This document shows, piece by piece, positions 63,763 through 64,000 of a stretch of DNA of 64,000 nucleotides (within the stretch, counting starts at the first letter, position 1; each line of letters starts with the position of its first letter). A program made the translations under genes and the position numbers. Below the pieces are notes generated by a model. It saw only the letters and a program-made list of their open reading frames with translations, was not told where the DNA came from and made no database searches. Origin of the DNA: Hyphomicrobiales bacterium (lineage in GTDB: Bacteria; Pseudomonadota; Alphaproteobacteria; Rhizobiales; Rhizobiaceae); assembly GCA_900468535.1 (NCBI GenBank), contig UBTY01000006.1:1-64000 (forward strand), given 5' to 3'.

Positions 63763-63993
63763 ATGGAGCAGGTTGCGGTTTTCCAGAGCAATCGTAGTCA
63801 GGCCATTGGGTTGCCAAAAGCAGTTGCTCTGCCTGATGACGTGAAGCGCGTCGATATCATTGCGGTTGGACGCACGCGAACTATAGCCCCTGCCGGAGAG
63901 GCTTGGGATAGCTGGTTCGAGGGTGCGGCGGCAACCCCCGACTTCATGAGCGAGTGTGATCAGCCTGCCGTTAAGGAGCGCGAGGCATTCTGA
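63763..63993 (+). CDS. vapB: type II antitoxin VapB
   Basis: 76 aa. The N-terminal AbrB/SpoVT-like DNA-binding fold 'AVFQSNRSQAIGLPKAVALPDDVKRVDI' and the acidic, Trp-containing C-terminal tail ('EAWDSWFEGAAATPDFM') that binds the toxin are typical of VapB. I start at 63763 (AAAGGA upstream). Its TGA overlaps the ATG of the next gene as TGATG, as usual for vapBC. Intact. Confidence 0.88.
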   Translation: MEQVAVFQSNRSQAIGLPKAVALPDDVKRVDIIAVGRTRTIAPAGEAWDSWFEGAAATPDFMSECDQPAVKEREAF

Positions 63994-64000
63994 TGCTCAA
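63993..64000 (+). CDS. vapC: VapC toxin, 5' fragment (cut by window end)
   Basis: Only ATG CTC AA is present. The overlap with the vapB stop (TGATG) and the fixed vapB-vapC order make a PIN-domain RNase toxin the expected product, but nothing of the domain is visible here. Confidence 0.5.

Overview
The window looks like part of an accessory replicon (plasmid or chromid) of a rhizobial alphaproteobacterium, probably Rhizobiaceae (Sinorhizobium/Ensifer or Rhizobium). The reasons are DUF982 and DUF2934 proteins, an EcfG-type sigma factor, HWE/HisKA_2 signalling, CgeB-like glycosyltransferases, high GC, many IS scars and the absence of housekeeping or RNA genes. I saw no rRNA, tRNA or CRISPR array.

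Layout: 1-2.8 kb is debris (a decayed dihydroxyacetone kinase dhaKL cut by an IS110-type transposase remnant) next to small DUF genes. 3.0-17.0 kb is a large, intact, divergent sugar-nucleotide and glycosyltransferase locus. One arm holds UDP-glucose dehydrogenase, an alcohol dehydrogenase and a Gfo/Idh oxidoreductase. The other arm is eight coupled genes: an epimerase, a glycosidase-epimerase fusion, a GT4, three CgeB-like transferases, a UDP-glucuronate decarboxylase and a methyltransferase. 17.6-23.9 kb carries a response regulator, CsbD and a FecR / CHASE2-GGDEF-EAL pair. 24.4-34.2 kb is a respiratory block: a di-heme cytochrome c, then one coupled minus-strand operon of ten genes (HhH protein, FdhF/YdeP molybdo-oxidoreductase, cytochrome c, caa3-type oxidase subunits II, I and III, a small membrane protein, CtaG, cytochrome c). 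35.2-54.6 kb holds the ECF sigma factor, a sensor kinase, an orphan SdhD and many small stress-type genes, intact and broken (Mn-catalase, metallo-hydrolase, DUF892, NDH-2), plus a LacI/PhyH pair. 54.6-64.0 kb has IS3 and LacI remnants, an intact three-subunit molybdenum aldehyde/xanthine oxidoreductase, a run of frameshifted genes, an SRPBCC protein and vapB with the first bases of vapC.

The unifying observation is regulatory. An orphan EcfG-family sigma factor is encoded at 35.2-35.7 kb. Reading upstream regions by eye, I find the motif GGAAC, then 18 (sometimes 19) bases, then TT, the promoter known for rhizobial general-stress sigma factors, in front of 20 genes or operons, including the sigma gene, both arms of the glycan locus, the FdhF-caa3 operon and the molybdenum oxidoreductase operon. 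I propose that the window is a replicon-borne general-stress-response island combining envelope glycan synthesis, alternative respiration, aldehyde oxidation and small stress proteins. At least ten genes are broken, mostly by single frameshifts, so the island is partly decaying or, in places, misread.
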